Source: Streptomyces umbrinus
GTDB taxonomy: Bacteria > Actinomycetota > Actinomycetes > Streptomycetales > Streptomycetaceae
Reading direction: 5' to 3'
NCBI RefSeq assembly: GCF_030817415.1
Contig: NZ_JAUSZI010000002.1
Span: 1,798,001 to 1,862,000 of the forward strand
Length of the DNA: 64,000 bases
The notes under the pieces are model-generated. The model saw only the letters and a program-made list of their open reading frames with translations, searched no databases and was not told the DNA's origin. A program made the position numbers and the translations under genes. Shown in pieces: positions 43,268 through 52,427 of this stretch; the stretch's first letter is position 1, and every line of letters starts with the position of its first letter.

Positions 43268-44143
43268 CTACCCCCTCCCGACCCACCGCCCCAACGCCAC
43301 CGAGGCGATGACCAGTTGAGGCGGATCGATCGCCGTCTTGCCGTCCTCGATGTCCCACAGGGTGTTCTGCAGGATGCGCCCCAGCGTCCAGCCACCCGCC
43401 CGCTGGCGGTCCAGGCCGACCGTCCCGGTCAGCACGTCGAAACGGCGGAGCACCGCGCGGGCCTCGTCGCCGGTCGCCGTCACCGCGTCCCAGCGGCTGT
43501 TCAGCGCGGGCCACAGGTCGAACCCCGGGTCTCCGGCGAGGGGTTCGGGATCGATGGCGAGCCAGGGTTCCCGCTGCCCGGCGAGGACGTTGTCGTAGTG
43601 CAGGTCCCAGTGGAGCAGCCGGTCCCCCGCCTCGCCGACGAGTTCGGCCACGGCGGACGCGCAGGTGCGCAGCAGACGCCGGTCGGCGGGGTCGCGGAGG
43701 GCGGGCAGCGCGTGCGGCACCTGGTCGAGCATGGCGGCGGCGATGCCGGAGAGCCGTCGCAGGCCGTCCGGCGCGGGCACCGCGACCAGGCGCGCCAACA
43801 GGTCGGCGAGGATCCGCAGAGCGGCGGCGTCGTCGGCCAGCGACGACAGCGGCCGCGCCGCGTCCAGTCGCTCCAGCAGCATGGTGCCGGTGTCCGGGTC
43901 GTGGTCGAGCAGACGCACCGCGCCGGCACCGTTCCACACCCGCAGTCCCAGTGTCGCGCCCGCGTTGTCCTCGCTGAGTTCCTGGAACTTCAGGACCGCG
44001 GGCGTGCCGTCCGCGCGGGTCACCGGCAGGATGACGGAGGCCATACCGCGCGCCGTCGGGCCGTCCGGCGTCAGTGACCAGCGGTCCAGGAAGTCCCGGG
44101 CGGCGAACTTTTCGGGGATCTCCCCGGAAGTCTGTGTACTCAT
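43268..44143 (-). CDS. Aminoglycoside/hydroxyurea-type phosphotransferase (APH(6)/HUR family)
   Basis: 291 aa small-molecule kinase. Catalytic loop LHWDLHYDNVL (HxDxxxxN type) and metal-binding Asp in LAIDPEPLAGDPGFDL are clear. The N-terminal part (TPAVLKFQELSEDNAGATLGLRVWNGAGAVRLL) carries the ATP-binding Lys. The family includes streptomycin 6-kinases and hydroxyurea phosphotransferase; in Streptomyces such genes are often chromosomal with no known resistance role. It stands alone between the GH43 gene and the sigma-factor gene. Confidence 0.87.
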   Translation of the reverse strand: MSTQTSGEIPEKFAARDFLDRWSLTPDGPTARGMASVILPVTRADGTPAVLKFQELSEDNAGATLGLRVWNGAGAVRLLDHDPDTGTMLLERLDAARPLSSLADDAAALRILADLLARLVAVPAPDGLRRLSGIAAAMLDQVPHALPALRDPADRRLLRTCASAVAELVGEAGDRLLHWDLHYDNVLAGQREPWLAIDPEPLAGDPGFDLWPALNSRWDAVTATGDEARAVLRRFDVLTGTVGLDRQRAGGWTLGRILQNTLWDIEDGKTAIDPPQLVIASVALGRWVGRG

Positions 44144-44361
44144 CGGTGTCGGAGTATGGGCTGACCCCGCCCCTGCGGGCCACGGAATATTGGGCGTTCA
44201 GAATCCGTCGAGAAAATCAACAGCGCGGACGACGTGATTCATGTCACCCACAATTCGAGGCAATGCGGGGCCGCTGACCGGGGCTCCGGCGGGTGTACCG
44301 TAATGGGGCGAGCCTGATGAAGATTCCCACGCCCAGCGATCAGCACCGTGGACGACGAGAA

Positions 44362-44389
44362 TTCAGGATTCCTGAAGACCGAAGGTCTT
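44362..44389. promoter_or_regulatory. Overlapping palindromes upstream of sigma-factor gene
   Basis: TTCAGGATTCCTGAA (44362-44376, 7-bp arms, 1-nt centre) overlaps a small hairpin AAGACC-GAA-GGTCTT (44375-44389). They lie 47-74 bp before the sigma start in a 292-bp AT-richer intergenic region. Likely an operator and/or 5'-UTR structure. Confidence 0.5.
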
Positions 44390-44435
44390 GCTCGACATTG
44401 TTGAGTTTGCACCAAGAACTGAGGCACGGGAAGAG

Positions 44436-45458
44436 ATGTTGACCGCAATGGAGACGGATACCCCAGAACAAGGGCAGGAGACTCTTCTGGTGTCTCCGGA
44501 CTACGACGCCGACGCCCCCGAGCCCCGGCTCGGCTCCGACGGTGCCTCGGTCGATCCGGTCCGGGACTACCTGAAGGTGATCGGCCGGGTCCGCCTCCTC
44601 AGCGCCGCACAGGAGGTCGACCTCGCCAAGCGGATCGAGGCCGGCCTGTTCGCCGAGCACAGGCTCGAAGAAGAACCCGATCTCGATCCGGCGTTCCGGC
44701 GCGAGCTGAAAATCCTCGTCGAGGACGGCCACCGGGCGAAATCCCACCTCATCGAGGCCAACCTCCGCCTGGTCGTGTCCATCGCAAAGCGTTATACGAG
44801 ACGGGGTCTCACTTTTCTGGACCTGATCCAGGAGGGCAACACAGGTCTGATTCGGGCCGTTGAAAAGTTCGACTACGTCAAGGGTTTCAAGTTCTCGACC
44901 TACGCCACCTGGTGGATCAGGCAGGCGCTGACACGGGCCCTGGCCGACCAGAGCCGCACGATCCGCATTCCGGTCCACGCGGTCGAGGTCATCAACAGAA
45001 TGGCCAGGCTCCGCCGGGAGATGCTTCAGGAACTGGGCGTCGAGCCGACGGTGGGGCAGGTGGCGGAGCGGATGGAGCTGCCCGTCTCCAAGGTCATCGA
45101 GCTCGACAGCTACACCAAGGACCCGGTCTCGCTGCACCTGCCGCTGGGCGAGGACGGCGGCAGCGAACTCGGTGACGTGATCGAGGACAGCGAAAGCATC
45201 TCCCCCTTCGACGCGGTGACGTTCCTCCTGCTCAAGGACACCATCCAGGAGATCCTCGCCCATATGACCCCGCGCGAGGCCGGCATCATCACCCTGCGGT
45301 ACGGGCTTCTCGACGGACAGGCGAAGACCCTGGAGGAGATCGGCCAGGTCTACGGCGTCACCCGCGAGCGCATCCGCCAGATCGAGTCCAAGACGATGTC
45401 GAAGCTGCGCCACCCGTCGCGCTCACAGGCCCTGCGCGACTACGTGGGCCTCGACTGA
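44436..45458 (+). CDS. HrdB-related sigma-70 family RNA polymerase sigma factor (group 2 type)
   Basis: 340 aa. It has region 1.2 ([31 protein letters not shown]), region 2 ([52 protein letters not shown] for -10 recognition), region 3 ([16 protein letters not shown]) and region 4 ([30 protein letters not shown] for -35 recognition). It lacks the long N-terminal extension of HrdB, so it fits HrdA/C/D-like alternative principal-type factors. The start is taken at ATG 44436 after GGGAAG; ATG 44448 is an alternative. It is convergent with the phosphatase/kinase regulator downstream. Confidence 0.9.
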   Translation: MLTAMETDTPEQGQETLLVSPDYDADAPEPRLGSDGASVDPVRDYLKVIGRVRLLSAAQEVDLAKRIEAGLFAEHRLEEEPDLDPAFRRELKILVEDGHRAKSHLIEANLRLVVSIAKRYTRRGLTFLDLIQEGNTGLIRAVEKFDYVKGFKFSTYATWWIRQALTRALADQSRTIRIPVHAVEVINRMARLRREMLQELGVEPTVGQVAERMELPVSKVIELDSYTKDPVSLHLPLGEDGGSELGDVIEDSESISPFDAVTFLLLKDTIQEILAHMTPREAGIITLRYGLLDGQAKTLEEIGQVYGVTRERIRQIESKTMSKLRHPSRSQALRDYVGLD

Positions 45459-45475
45459 GCCGAGCCGCCCCACTT

Positions 45476-45529
45476 CTTGAGTCGGGCCCGCTTCCTGAGT
45501 CCGTGCGAAATCCTGAGTCCGGCCGAGTG
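45476..45529. repeat. Three 18-nt direct repeats between convergent genes
   Basis: CTTGAGT/CCTGAGT units start at 45476, 45494 and 45512, exactly 18 nt apart, each followed by CGG or CCG. They fill the 72-bp gap after the sigma-factor stop. No stem-loop terminator is obvious. Confidence 0.5.
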
Positions 45530-45530
45530 C

Positions 45531-47948
45531 TCACTGGACCGGCAGTGCCTGCTCGGCCCAGATGGTCTTTCCGGTGCCGCTCGGCCGGCTGCCCCAGCGG
45601 TCGGTGAGCTGTGCGACGAGCAGCAGGCCCCGGCCGCCCTCGTCGAAGGTGCGGGCCCGGCGCAGATGGGGCGAGGTGCTGCTGGCGTCGGAGACCTCGC
45701 AGATGAGCGCACGGTCGCGGATGAGCCTGAGCTGGATCGGGGTACCGCCGTAGCGGATGGCGTTGGTGACCAGTTCGCTCACGACGAGTTCGGTGACGAA
45801 GGCGGCCTCGTCGAGCCCCCAGCGGGTCAGCTGCTCGGTGGCGTACTGCCGGGCCGTGGCGACCAGCGCCGGATCGGACTCCAGGTCCCAGACGGCCACC
45901 TGGTCGGCGTCCAGGGCACGGGTACGGGCCAGGAGCAGCGCCACGTCGTCGGCCGGGCGCTGCGGGAGCAGGGCCTTGAGGACGTTGTCGCAGGTGTCCT
46001 CCAGATTCCGGGCCGGGGCGGCCAGGGCGGTGCAGAGGGCGGCGGTGCCCACGTCCACGTCGACATCGCGGGCCTCGACGAGACCGTCGGTGTAGAGGGC
46101 GAGTACGGCACCTTCGGGCACGTCCAGCTCGGTGGCCTCGAACGGCAGGCCGCCGACGCCGAGCATCGGTCCCGCGGCGACCTCGACGACCTTCACCGTC
46201 CCGTCCGGGAGCAGCACGACGGGCGGCGGGTGGCCGGCGGAGGCGACGGTGCAGCGGCGGGACACCGGGTCGTACACCGCGTACAGGCAGGTGGCGCCGA
46301 TCTCGCCGATCATCGCGCTCTCGTCGGCCGCGAGGTGGCCGACCAGGTCGTCCAGGTGTGTGAGCAGCTCGTCCGGCGGCAGGTCGACATCGGCGAGGGT
46401 CCAGACCGCCGTACGGAGCCGGCCCATGGTGACGGAGGCGTGCAGGCCGTGTCCGACGACGTCCCCGACGACCAGCGCCACCCTGGTCCCGGACAGCGGG
46501 ATCACGTCGAACCAGTCGCCGCCCACTCCCGCCTGCGACAGCGCCGGAAGGTAGCGGGAGGCGAACTCGACGGCAGCCTGCACCGCCATCACCTGGGGCA
46601 GCAGGCTGCGCTGCAGGGCCAGCGCGGTGGTGCGCTCCTTGCTGTAGCGGCGGGCGTTGTCGACGCAGACGGCCGCCCGGCTGGACAGTTCCTCGGCCAG
46701 CGACACATCGTCCGGGTCGAAGGCGTCGGGATGCTCGGGGGTGAGGATCCGTACGAAGACGGCCACGCCCAGTGTCGTGCCGCGTGCCACCAGCGGGACG
46801 GCCATCAGCGACAGCTCGTGGTCCTCGCCCTCCCGCAGCTTGGCGGAGCGGGCGTCGTGCTCGGCGAACCAGGTGTCGAGGCCGCTGTCGCCGCTCCGGG
46901 TGAGCACCGGCTCGCCGGTGGCCAGGGCGCGGGCGGGCGGGGAGAAGGCCGGGTAGATGTCGGCGGCACCCAGGTCGATGGCCGCCTCCGGCACACCGGG
47001 GGTGTCGGAGTGGTGGGCCACCCTGCGCAGCTCCACGCCGCCCTCCACCGGCCCCGTTTCGGGTTCCTCGCCCTGGAGCACCGAGTCCAGCAGGTCGACG
47101 CCGGCGAAGTCGGCGAGCCGGGGCACGGCCAGTTCGGCGAGTTCACGGGCGGTCTGGATCACGTCGAGCTTGGTGCCGATGGAGCCGGCGGCCTCGTTCA
47201 GCAGGGCCAGCCGCTGTCGTGCCCAGTACTGCTCACTGCTGTCGAACCCGGCCAGCGCGGTGCCCAGCAGCTCTCCGGTCCGGTCCCGCACCGGCCACAT
47301 CTCGAAGCTCCAGGCGTGCATGCGACGGCCGGACGGCGCGCGGGTCCAGCTCTCGTAGTGGACCGGCTGCCCGGTCTCGGCGACGATCTCCAGATGGCGC
47401 AGGAAGCCGCGGCTGTGCTCGGCGTTCTCCACGGTGTCGGGGAAGTACCGGTGCCGGAACGCCGTCTCGGGCTGTCCCATGACCTGGCACGCGAAGTCGT
47501 TCATCCGCAGGTAGCGCTGCCCGGTGTCGAAGATCGACATGGACATCGACGCCTGCTTGAAGGCCAGCTCGCCCAGGGTCCGCTCGCCCGGGTCCGGAGT
47601 CGCGGTGACGACGAACCCGGGACCCTGGCACCCTTTCCCGCCCTGCAGCGGGCACATTCGCAGCGCCAGCTCCAGCCGCCGCCCGTCCTTGTGGCGCACG
47701 GTCACGACAGTGTCGCCGTGTGTCAGCAGAGCCCGCCGGGCCGCCGCGGGCTCCCCCGCCACCAGCTCCGACGCCGGGCGCCCGGTCACGTCCTCGGCCG
47801 TGTACCCCGTCAGCAGCCGCGCGCCCTCGCTCCAGCCCGTGACATTGCCGCTCGCGTCGACCACCGCCATGGCGTCACCGGCCGTGGCCGCCGGTCCTCC
47901 GTCGCGCGGCAATGTCACCATGTGTACAAGAATCGTCCCCTTCGGCAT
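45531..47948 (-). CDS. PAS-PAS-GAF-PP2C(SpoIIE)-HATPase signalling protein
   Basis: About 805 aa. Two PAS domains (about 20-120: VVDASGNVTGWSEGARLLTGY; 130-250) are followed by a GAF domain (about 270-430), a SpoIIE/RsbU-type PP2C phosphatase (about 450-650: LPALSQAGVGGDWFDVIPL, VVGDVVGHGLHASVTMGRLR, LALYTDGLVEARDVDVD), and an RsbW/SpoIIAB-like ATPase (about 680-800: VVSELVTNAIRYGG, DEGGRGLLLVAQLTDRWG). Family knowledge: this architecture dephosphorylates and phosphorylates anti-sigma-factor antagonists. It sits convergent to a sigma factor, but partner proteins are not in the window. Start uncertain: ATG 47948 or 47921, both with weak ribosome binding sites. Confidence 0.87.
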   Translation of the reverse strand: MPKGTILVHMVTLPRDGGPAATAGDAMAVVDASGNVTGWSEGARLLTGYTAEDVTGRPASELVAGEPAAARRALLTHGDTVVTVRHKDGRRLELALRMCPLQGGKGCQGPGFVVTATPDPGERTLGELAFKQASMSMSIFDTGQRYLRMNDFACQVMGQPETAFRHRYFPDTVENAEHSRGFLRHLEIVAETGQPVHYESWTRAPSGRRMHAWSFEMWPVRDRTGELLGTALAGFDSSEQYWARQRLALLNEAAGSIGTKLDVIQTARELAELAVPRLADFAGVDLLDSVLQGEEPETGPVEGGVELRRVAHHSDTPGVPEAAIDLGAADIYPAFSPPARALATGEPVLTRSGDSGLDTWFAEHDARSAKLREGEDHELSLMAVPLVARGTTLGVAVFVRILTPEHPDAFDPDDVSLAEELSSRAAVCVDNARRYSKERTTALALQRSLLPQVMAVQAAVEFASRYLPALSQAGVGGDWFDVIPLSGTRVALVVGDVVGHGLHASVTMGRLRTAVWTLADVDLPPDELLTHLDDLVGHLAADESAMIGEIGATCLYAVYDPVSRRCTVASAGHPPPVVLLPDGTVKVVEVAAGPMLGVGGLPFEATELDVPEGAVLALYTDGLVEARDVDVDVGTAALCTALAAPARNLEDTCDNVLKALLPQRPADDVALLLARTRALDADQVAVWDLESDPALVATARQYATEQLTRWGLDEAAFVTELVVSELVTNAIRYGGTPIQLRLIRDRALICEVSDASSTSPHLRRARTFDEGGRGLLLVAQLTDRWGSRPSGTGKTIWAEQALPVQ

Positions 47949-48027
47949 CCGTATCAAGCCAGGTGACCGGTTTCGACCCTCACTCTGTGGTCTCGTGCTT
48001 ACACGATCGGAGTGACCGCCCGTACGT

Positions 48028-49446
48028 TCACGAAGCCACCCGCTCACCTCGCTCACCGATGTCGTCGGCGGCGTCGACATCGGCATCGGCACTGGTACGG
48101 GAATCGGGATGGGCCAGGCCCAGGTGGTCGCGCAGGGTCGTGCCCTCGTACTCCGTACGGAACACACCGCGCTCCTGGAGCAGCGGGACCACCGTGTCGG
48201 CGAAGGCGTCGAGGCCGCCGGGGGTGATGTGCGGGACGAGGATGAAGCCGTCGCTCGCGTCGGCCTGGACGAAGTCGTCGATGGTGGCCGCGACCGTGGC
48301 CGGGGAGCCGACGAAGGCCTGGCGGTTGCCGGTCTCGATGACCAGGTCGCGGATGGACCAGTTGTTGGCGGCCGCTCGCTCCCGCCACTCCCGGGCGGTG
48401 GCCAGCGGGTCGCGGTACATCCGGACCTGGGCCCGGCCGCGCGCGACGGTGTGCTCGCCGAGGTCGGGGTCGATGTCGGGCAGCGGGCCGTCGGGGTCGT
48501 ACGCGGACAGGTCGCGGTTCCAGACGAATTCCAGGTGCTTGATGGCGGTCGCCCCGCTGACCTGCTGCCGGCGCACCTCGCGGGCCAGCTCCTCCGCCTC
48601 GGCGTCGGTGTCGCCGAGGACGAAGGTCGCCGCGGGCAGGATCAGCAACTGGTCGGGCGTACGGCCGTAGCGGGCCAGGCGTCCCTTGACGTCCGTGTAG
48701 AACGCCTGGCCGTCCTTGAGGGTGGCGTACCGGCTGAAGATCGCGTCGGCGCCTGCGGCGGCGAACTCCCGGCCCTCCTCGGAGTCGCCGGCCTGGAAGA
48801 TCACCGGGCGGCCCTGTGGGGAGCGCGGGACGTTGAACTGCCCCTCGATGTCGAAGTGCCGGCCCTGGTGGACGAAGGCGCCGGCCTTCGCGTCGCGCAG
48901 GAAGGTGCCGGTGTCCTGGTCGGCGATGATCTCGTCGCCGTGCCAGGAGTCGAAGAGTTCGTTCGCGGTGGCCAGGAACTCCTTGGCCCGGGAGTAGCGC
49001 TCGTCCTGCGGGAGGAAGCCGCCGCGCCGGAAGTTCTCGCCGGTGAAGGCGTCCCAGGAGGTGACGACGTTCCAGGCGGCGCGCCCGTCCGAGAGGTGGT
49101 CGAGGCTGGCGAACTGCCGAGCTACTTCATAGGGCTCGTTGAAGGTGGAGTTGATGGTGCCGGTCAGGCCGAGGTGCTGGGTGACGGCGGCGAGCGCGGT
49201 GAGGACGGTGAAGGTGTCGGGGCGGCCGACGACGTCCAAGTCGTAGATCTTTCCGCCCTGTTCGCGCAGTCGCAGCCCTTCGGCGAGGAACAGGAAGTCG
49301 AACTTGGCGCGTTCGGCGGTCCGTGCGAAGTGCGCGAAGGAGCTGAACTCGATGTGGCTGCCGGCCTCCGGGGCGCTCCAGACGGTGGTGTTGTTGACGC
49401 CGGGGAAGTGGGCGGCCAGGTGGATCTGCTTCAGCGGCTTGCTCAT
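48028..49446 (-). CDS. LLM-class flavin-dependent monooxygenase (NtaA/SnaA/DszA family)
   Basis: 472 aa FMNH2-dependent monooxygenase with the luciferase-like barrel pattern IHLAAHFPGVNNTTVWSAPEAGSHIEFSSFAHFARTAERAKFDFLFLAEG, NVVTSWDAFTGENFRRGGFL and PVIFQAGDSEEGREFAA. The family degrades nitrilotriacetate, dibenzothiophene sulfone or related compounds, often to liberate sulfur. The ATG at 49446 is chosen over an in-frame Pro-rich extension. It lies 22 nt after the second LLM gene in one transcript that starts with a Cys-Cys leader peptide, so organosulfur oxidation for sulfur supply is the best guess. Confidence 0.9.
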   Translation of the reverse strand: MSKPLKQIHLAAHFPGVNNTTVWSAPEAGSHIEFSSFAHFARTAERAKFDFLFLAEGLRLREQGGKIYDLDVVGRPDTFTVLTALAAVTQHLGLTGTINSTFNEPYEVARQFASLDHLSDGRAAWNVVTSWDAFTGENFRRGGFLPQDERYSRAKEFLATANELFDSWHGDEIIADQDTGTFLRDAKAGAFVHQGRHFDIEGQFNVPRSPQGRPVIFQAGDSEEGREFAAAGADAIFSRYATLKDGQAFYTDVKGRLARYGRTPDQLLILPAATFVLGDTDAEAEELAREVRRQQVSGATAIKHLEFVWNRDLSAYDPDGPLPDIDPDLGEHTVARGRAQVRMYRDPLATAREWRERAAANNWSIRDLVIETGNRQAFVGSPATVAATIDDFVQADASDGFILVPHITPGGLDAFADTVVPLLQERGVFRTEYEGTTLRDHLGLAHPDSRTSADADVDAADDIGERGERVAS

Positions 49447-49468
49447 GGTCCTGCGGTCTCCGTCCGGC

Positions 49469-50728
49469 TCAGGCGGTGGCGTTGGCAGCGGCGTTGGCGT
49501 TGGCGGCAGCAGCGCCGGTGGCGTAGCGGTTGGGCGGGCGGGTGAGCCCGAGCAGTCCGCGCAGGGTGTCGGCCTCGTAGGCGCGGCGGAAGGCACCCCG
49601 GCGCTGGAGTTCGGGGACCAGTCCCTGGGTGATGGCGGGCAGGTCGTGGCCGAGGACGGCGGGGCGCAGCCGGAAGCCGCTCAGCCCGGCCGACCACAGC
49701 TCCTGGAGCAGGTCGGCGAGTTGGGCGGGTGTGCCGGTGAAGACGCGGGCGTCGCTGGTGAACGGCTCTCCCGCGAGGGCGTCGAGACGGTCCCTTCGGG
49801 CGGCCGCGGCGGCCGGATCGTCGTCGAGGAAGACCACCAGGTCCCCGAAGACGTGCAGAGGTTGGTCGGCGCGGCCCGCGAGGGCCTGCTCGGCGCGGAT
49901 CTCGGCGACGATCGCCCGGGCGTGGTCGGTGTCGTGCGGGGTGACGTAGCCGATGTCGGTGGCGCGGGCCACCAGCCGGTACGGGACGGTCTGGTGGGCG
50001 AGGGCGCTGACGACGGGCTGGCCCTGGGGCGGACGCGGGGTGATGGAGGGGCCCTTGACGCTGAAGCGCGGGCCCTCGAAGTCGATGTAGTGGAGCTTGT
50101 CGCGGTCGACGAAGCGGCCGGTGGTCACGTCCCGGATCTCGGCGTCGTCCTCCCAGCTGTCCCAGAGTCTGCGTACGACCTCGACGTAGTCGGCCGTCTC
50201 GTCGAAGAGTTCGGTCACCACGTCCTGGGTGGCCGGGCTGTCGTAGGCGTCCAGGCGGGGCAGCGTTCGGCGGCCGAAGTGCGCCGCCTCGTTCTGGCGT
50301 GCCGTCAACTGCACCCTCAAGCCCGCCCGGCCGGAACTCACATAGTCGAGGGTGGCGATGGCCTTGGAGATGTGGAACGGCTCCGTGTGCGTGGCCACCA
50401 CGGTCGGCACCAGACCTATGTGGCGGGTCAACGGGGCGACCCGGGCGGCGACGAGAACGGCGTCGAGCCGGCCGCGGACCTGGTCGGTCCGCCCGTCCGG
50501 CTCGATGAAGTGCGACGACTGCAGTCCGAGGCCGTCCTCGAAGGTCACGAAGTCGAGGAGACCGCGCTCGGCCTCGGCGACGAGGTCGGCCCAGTAACCG
50601 GCGGTGAACAGTTCCCGGGGCCGGGCCACCGGTTCGCGCCAGGCGGAGGGATGCCAGCCGGCGCCGTCGAGCGCCACGGCGAGGTGCAGATGCGCGGAGG
50701 AGGGCAGGGCAGAAGGTGCTGAGGACAC
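49469..50728 (-). CDS. LLM-class flavin-dependent monooxygenase
   Basis: 419 aa luciferase-like flavin monooxygenase (LHLAVALDGAGWHPSAWREP, LLDFVTFEDGLGLQ, ARVAPLTRHIGLVPTVVATHTEPFHISKAIATLDYVSSGRAGLRVQ). It differs clearly from its neighbour, so the pair may act on two substrates or in sequence. The GTG at 50728 follows GGAAGG. The last residues are a low-complexity Ala/Asn tail. First full gene after the leader peptide; a flavin reductase, needed by this class, is not in the window. Confidence 0.88.
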   Translation of the reverse strand: MSSAPSALPSSAHLHLAVALDGAGWHPSAWREPVARPRELFTAGYWADLVAEAERGLLDFVTFEDGLGLQSSHFIEPDGRTDQVRGRLDAVLVAARVAPLTRHIGLVPTVVATHTEPFHISKAIATLDYVSSGRAGLRVQLTARQNEAAHFGRRTLPRLDAYDSPATQDVVTELFDETADYVEVVRRLWDSWEDDAEIRDVTTGRFVDRDKLHYIDFEGPRFSVKGPSITPRPPQGQPVVSALAHQTVPYRLVARATDIGYVTPHDTDHARAIVAEIRAEQALAGRADQPLHVFGDLVVFLDDDPAAAAARRDRLDALAGEPFTSDARVFTGTPAQLADLLQELWSAGLSGFRLRPAVLGHDLPAITQGLVPELQRRGAFRRAYEADTLRGLLGLTRPPNRYATGAAAANANAAANATA

Positions 50729-50803
50729 GAGAGGTGTGCCTTCCTGATCGACCGTACGAGAAAGCCGGCCCTCACCGGAGGACGCGGCCGCGTGGGATTC
50801 GGG

Positions 50804-50911
50804 TCAGGAGCAACAGAGCGCGCCGGCAACGCGCAGCAGGTCGATGTGCGGCCGGGAGTAGAGGCGTACGCGATGGAGCGGGGCGGCCTTCGGGGCGCTG
50901 CGGCGGGACAC
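50804..50911 (-). CDS. Cysteine attenuation leader peptide
   Basis: A 35-codon frame from GTG 50911 ends YSRPHIDLLRVAGALCCS. The core RPHIDLxRVxxAxC with tandem Cys before the stop matches the short putative leader peptides found before sulfur-assimilation genes in actinobacteria. It ends 75 nt before the LLM monooxygenase gene. A 12-bp palindrome ACGCGGCCGCGT (50782-50793) just after the stop may take part in attenuation. Tandem Cys codons would let ribosome stalling sense Cys-tRNA shortage. The start codon is uncertain because no strong ribosome binding site is seen. Confidence 0.75.
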   Translation of the reverse strand: MSRRSAPKAAPLHRVRLYSRPHIDLLRVAGALCCS

Positions 50912-51037
50912 GGTTCGCGCCGGCACGTGCGTCACCTCCGCCCTTCCGGCCCGGCGGACCTGGGGTCCGGCCGACCTCGTGTTCGCGGGCCCTCGATCGG
51001 GCACCGCCTCGTCGTCAACGAGCACAACAGTACGGCT

Positions 51038-51137
51038 GTGCCTTTTCTTCCGGCTACCAAGAGTTCCTGTTGCCACGGCTGGCGGGAGTTCCTGTTCCTT
51101 CGGCCACCGGGCGTTCCTGTCAGGACGCTTCTCATCA
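51038..51137. repeat. Degenerate 25-nt tandem repeats upstream of the sulfur operon
   Basis: GTTCCTGT starts at 51063, 51088 and 51113, exactly 25 nt apart, with partial matches in between (CGGC, CGGG at equivalent places); a weaker unit starts at 51038. They lie 127-226 bp before the leader peptide on the minus strand. The surrounding 50912-51591 region (680 bp) contains no other gene I can support. Confidence 0.55.
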
Positions 51138-51591
51138 CGAGGTGCGAAGCCGGTCTTGTGGTGAGGCGGCCGGATGCCCAGCTGCTGAGACGCCGTCTTG
51201 ACGGTCACGCTGAGCGCATCAACACTGACGGAGACGGTCACGATTGCCAGCGCCCGTCGTGCGGGGACTCCCCGTTCGTGCGGTCATCGGCCCCGGCCCG
51301 CTGGCAGGCAACCCTTCCACCGCGACGGGGTGCCCCGGGTGACGACCGGGTTCCGCCGGAGCGGCGGGGCAAGCGTGGTCTCGCGTCTCGCGAGCCCCGA
51401 CGGCAGGACCGGTGGGAATTGTCCAGGAACGGCTTGACGAGGCGCCTGCACATCGATTTGTCGCGTGTCTCCAGCGCTTACTGATCCGCTACGCGTCCGA
51501 CCGATCCGGACCTGTACGGCAGCGCAGTCACTCCGTTCCGCCGCTGGCGCCCACGAGGCGGCCAGGGCCTCCGCGTTCCCCCTGGAGAGTC

Positions 51592-52287
51592 ATGCCCGAG
51601 ACAGTTTCCCGTGGTTCCAGCAGCACCGACACCTTCACGACGGCGGCCTCCCGCCCGAGCGCCGCCCACTCCTCCGGCTGCGGTACGGCCGCCGGTGGCA
51701 CGTCCGTCCCCGTTCCGGCCGCCCGCCCGCACCGCTTCCGCAGCCGTATCGGCGTCGGTCTCGCGGGCGGCTTCTACCCGGCGCCGCACCGCTATCAGCT
51801 GTATCTGTCGGAGGCCTGTCCCTACTCGGGGCGCGTGGCGGTCGTCCTCGACCTGCTCGGCCTCAAGGGCGCGCTCACCACCACGGTCCTGAAGCTCCCC
51901 GCCGAGACACCCGATGGCTTCGCATCGCTGCGCGGCGCCTACGAGGCGACCTGGCACCACTACGACGGCCCGCTCACCGCGCCCGCGCTGTGCGACCGCT
52001 GGAGCGGACGCGTCGTCAGCAACCACACGCCCGACATCCTCCGCGACCTGGCCGGCCTGCTCGCCGACGGAGCACGCGAGTCCGCACTGGACCGGCTCGA
52101 CCGGCAACTCGCCTGCCAGCCCTACGTGTTGGGCGACGAGCTCGGCACCGCTGACAGGGACCTCTGGGTGACACTCACCCACCTCGACCACTTCGACGCG
52201 GCCGGCACCCTCGCTCCGTACCGCCACATCGAGGAGTACGTACGACGTCTCGGCGATCACCCGGACCTCTCCACCGACGAGCGCTGA
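51592..52287 (+). CDS. Glutathione S-transferase-like protein
   Basis: 231 aa. A thioredoxin-fold N-terminal part with the motif YLSEACPYSGRVAVVLDLLGL is followed by an all-helical domain (SNHTPDILRDLAGLLADG, CQPYVLGDELGTADRDLWVTLTHLDHF). The Cys-Pro-Tyr corresponds to the CPW of glutathionyl-hydroquinone reductases (Xi-class), so the catalytic residue is probably Cys. Streptomyces uses mycothiol, so the true thiol is uncertain. The ATG at 51592 follows GGAGAG; a longer frame has no support. It is divergent from the sulfur operon. The first about 45 residues are Ser/Thr/Ala-rich and unusual. Confidence 0.75.
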   Translation: MPETVSRGSSSTDTFTTAASRPSAAHSSGCGTAAGGTSVPVPAARPHRFRSRIGVGLAGGFYPAPHRYQLYLSEACPYSGRVAVVLDLLGLKGALTTTVLKLPAETPDGFASLRGAYEATWHHYDGPLTAPALCDRWSGRVVSNHTPDILRDLAGLLADGARESALDRLDRQLACQPYVLGDELGTADRDLWVTLTHLDHFDAAGTLAPYRHIEEYVRRLGDHPDLSTDER

Positions 52288-52427
52288 GCGCAGAACCTGA
52301 GCGCCGGCCCACCGGCGGGTGTGACAACTGTGCGGCAGTGGGCCTGAATACGCCTTCCGGATATGCCGGTAACGGGGATAGAGAAAGGGAACAGTGAGGG
52401 AGTTGTAAAACTGGGGGCGGGGAGCGG

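Noticed and set aside
50792..51484. Coding frames of up to 230 aa in the region between leader peptide and GST gene
   Set aside because: No ribosome binding sites, no domains, and the internal repeats are at 25 nt, not a multiple of three.
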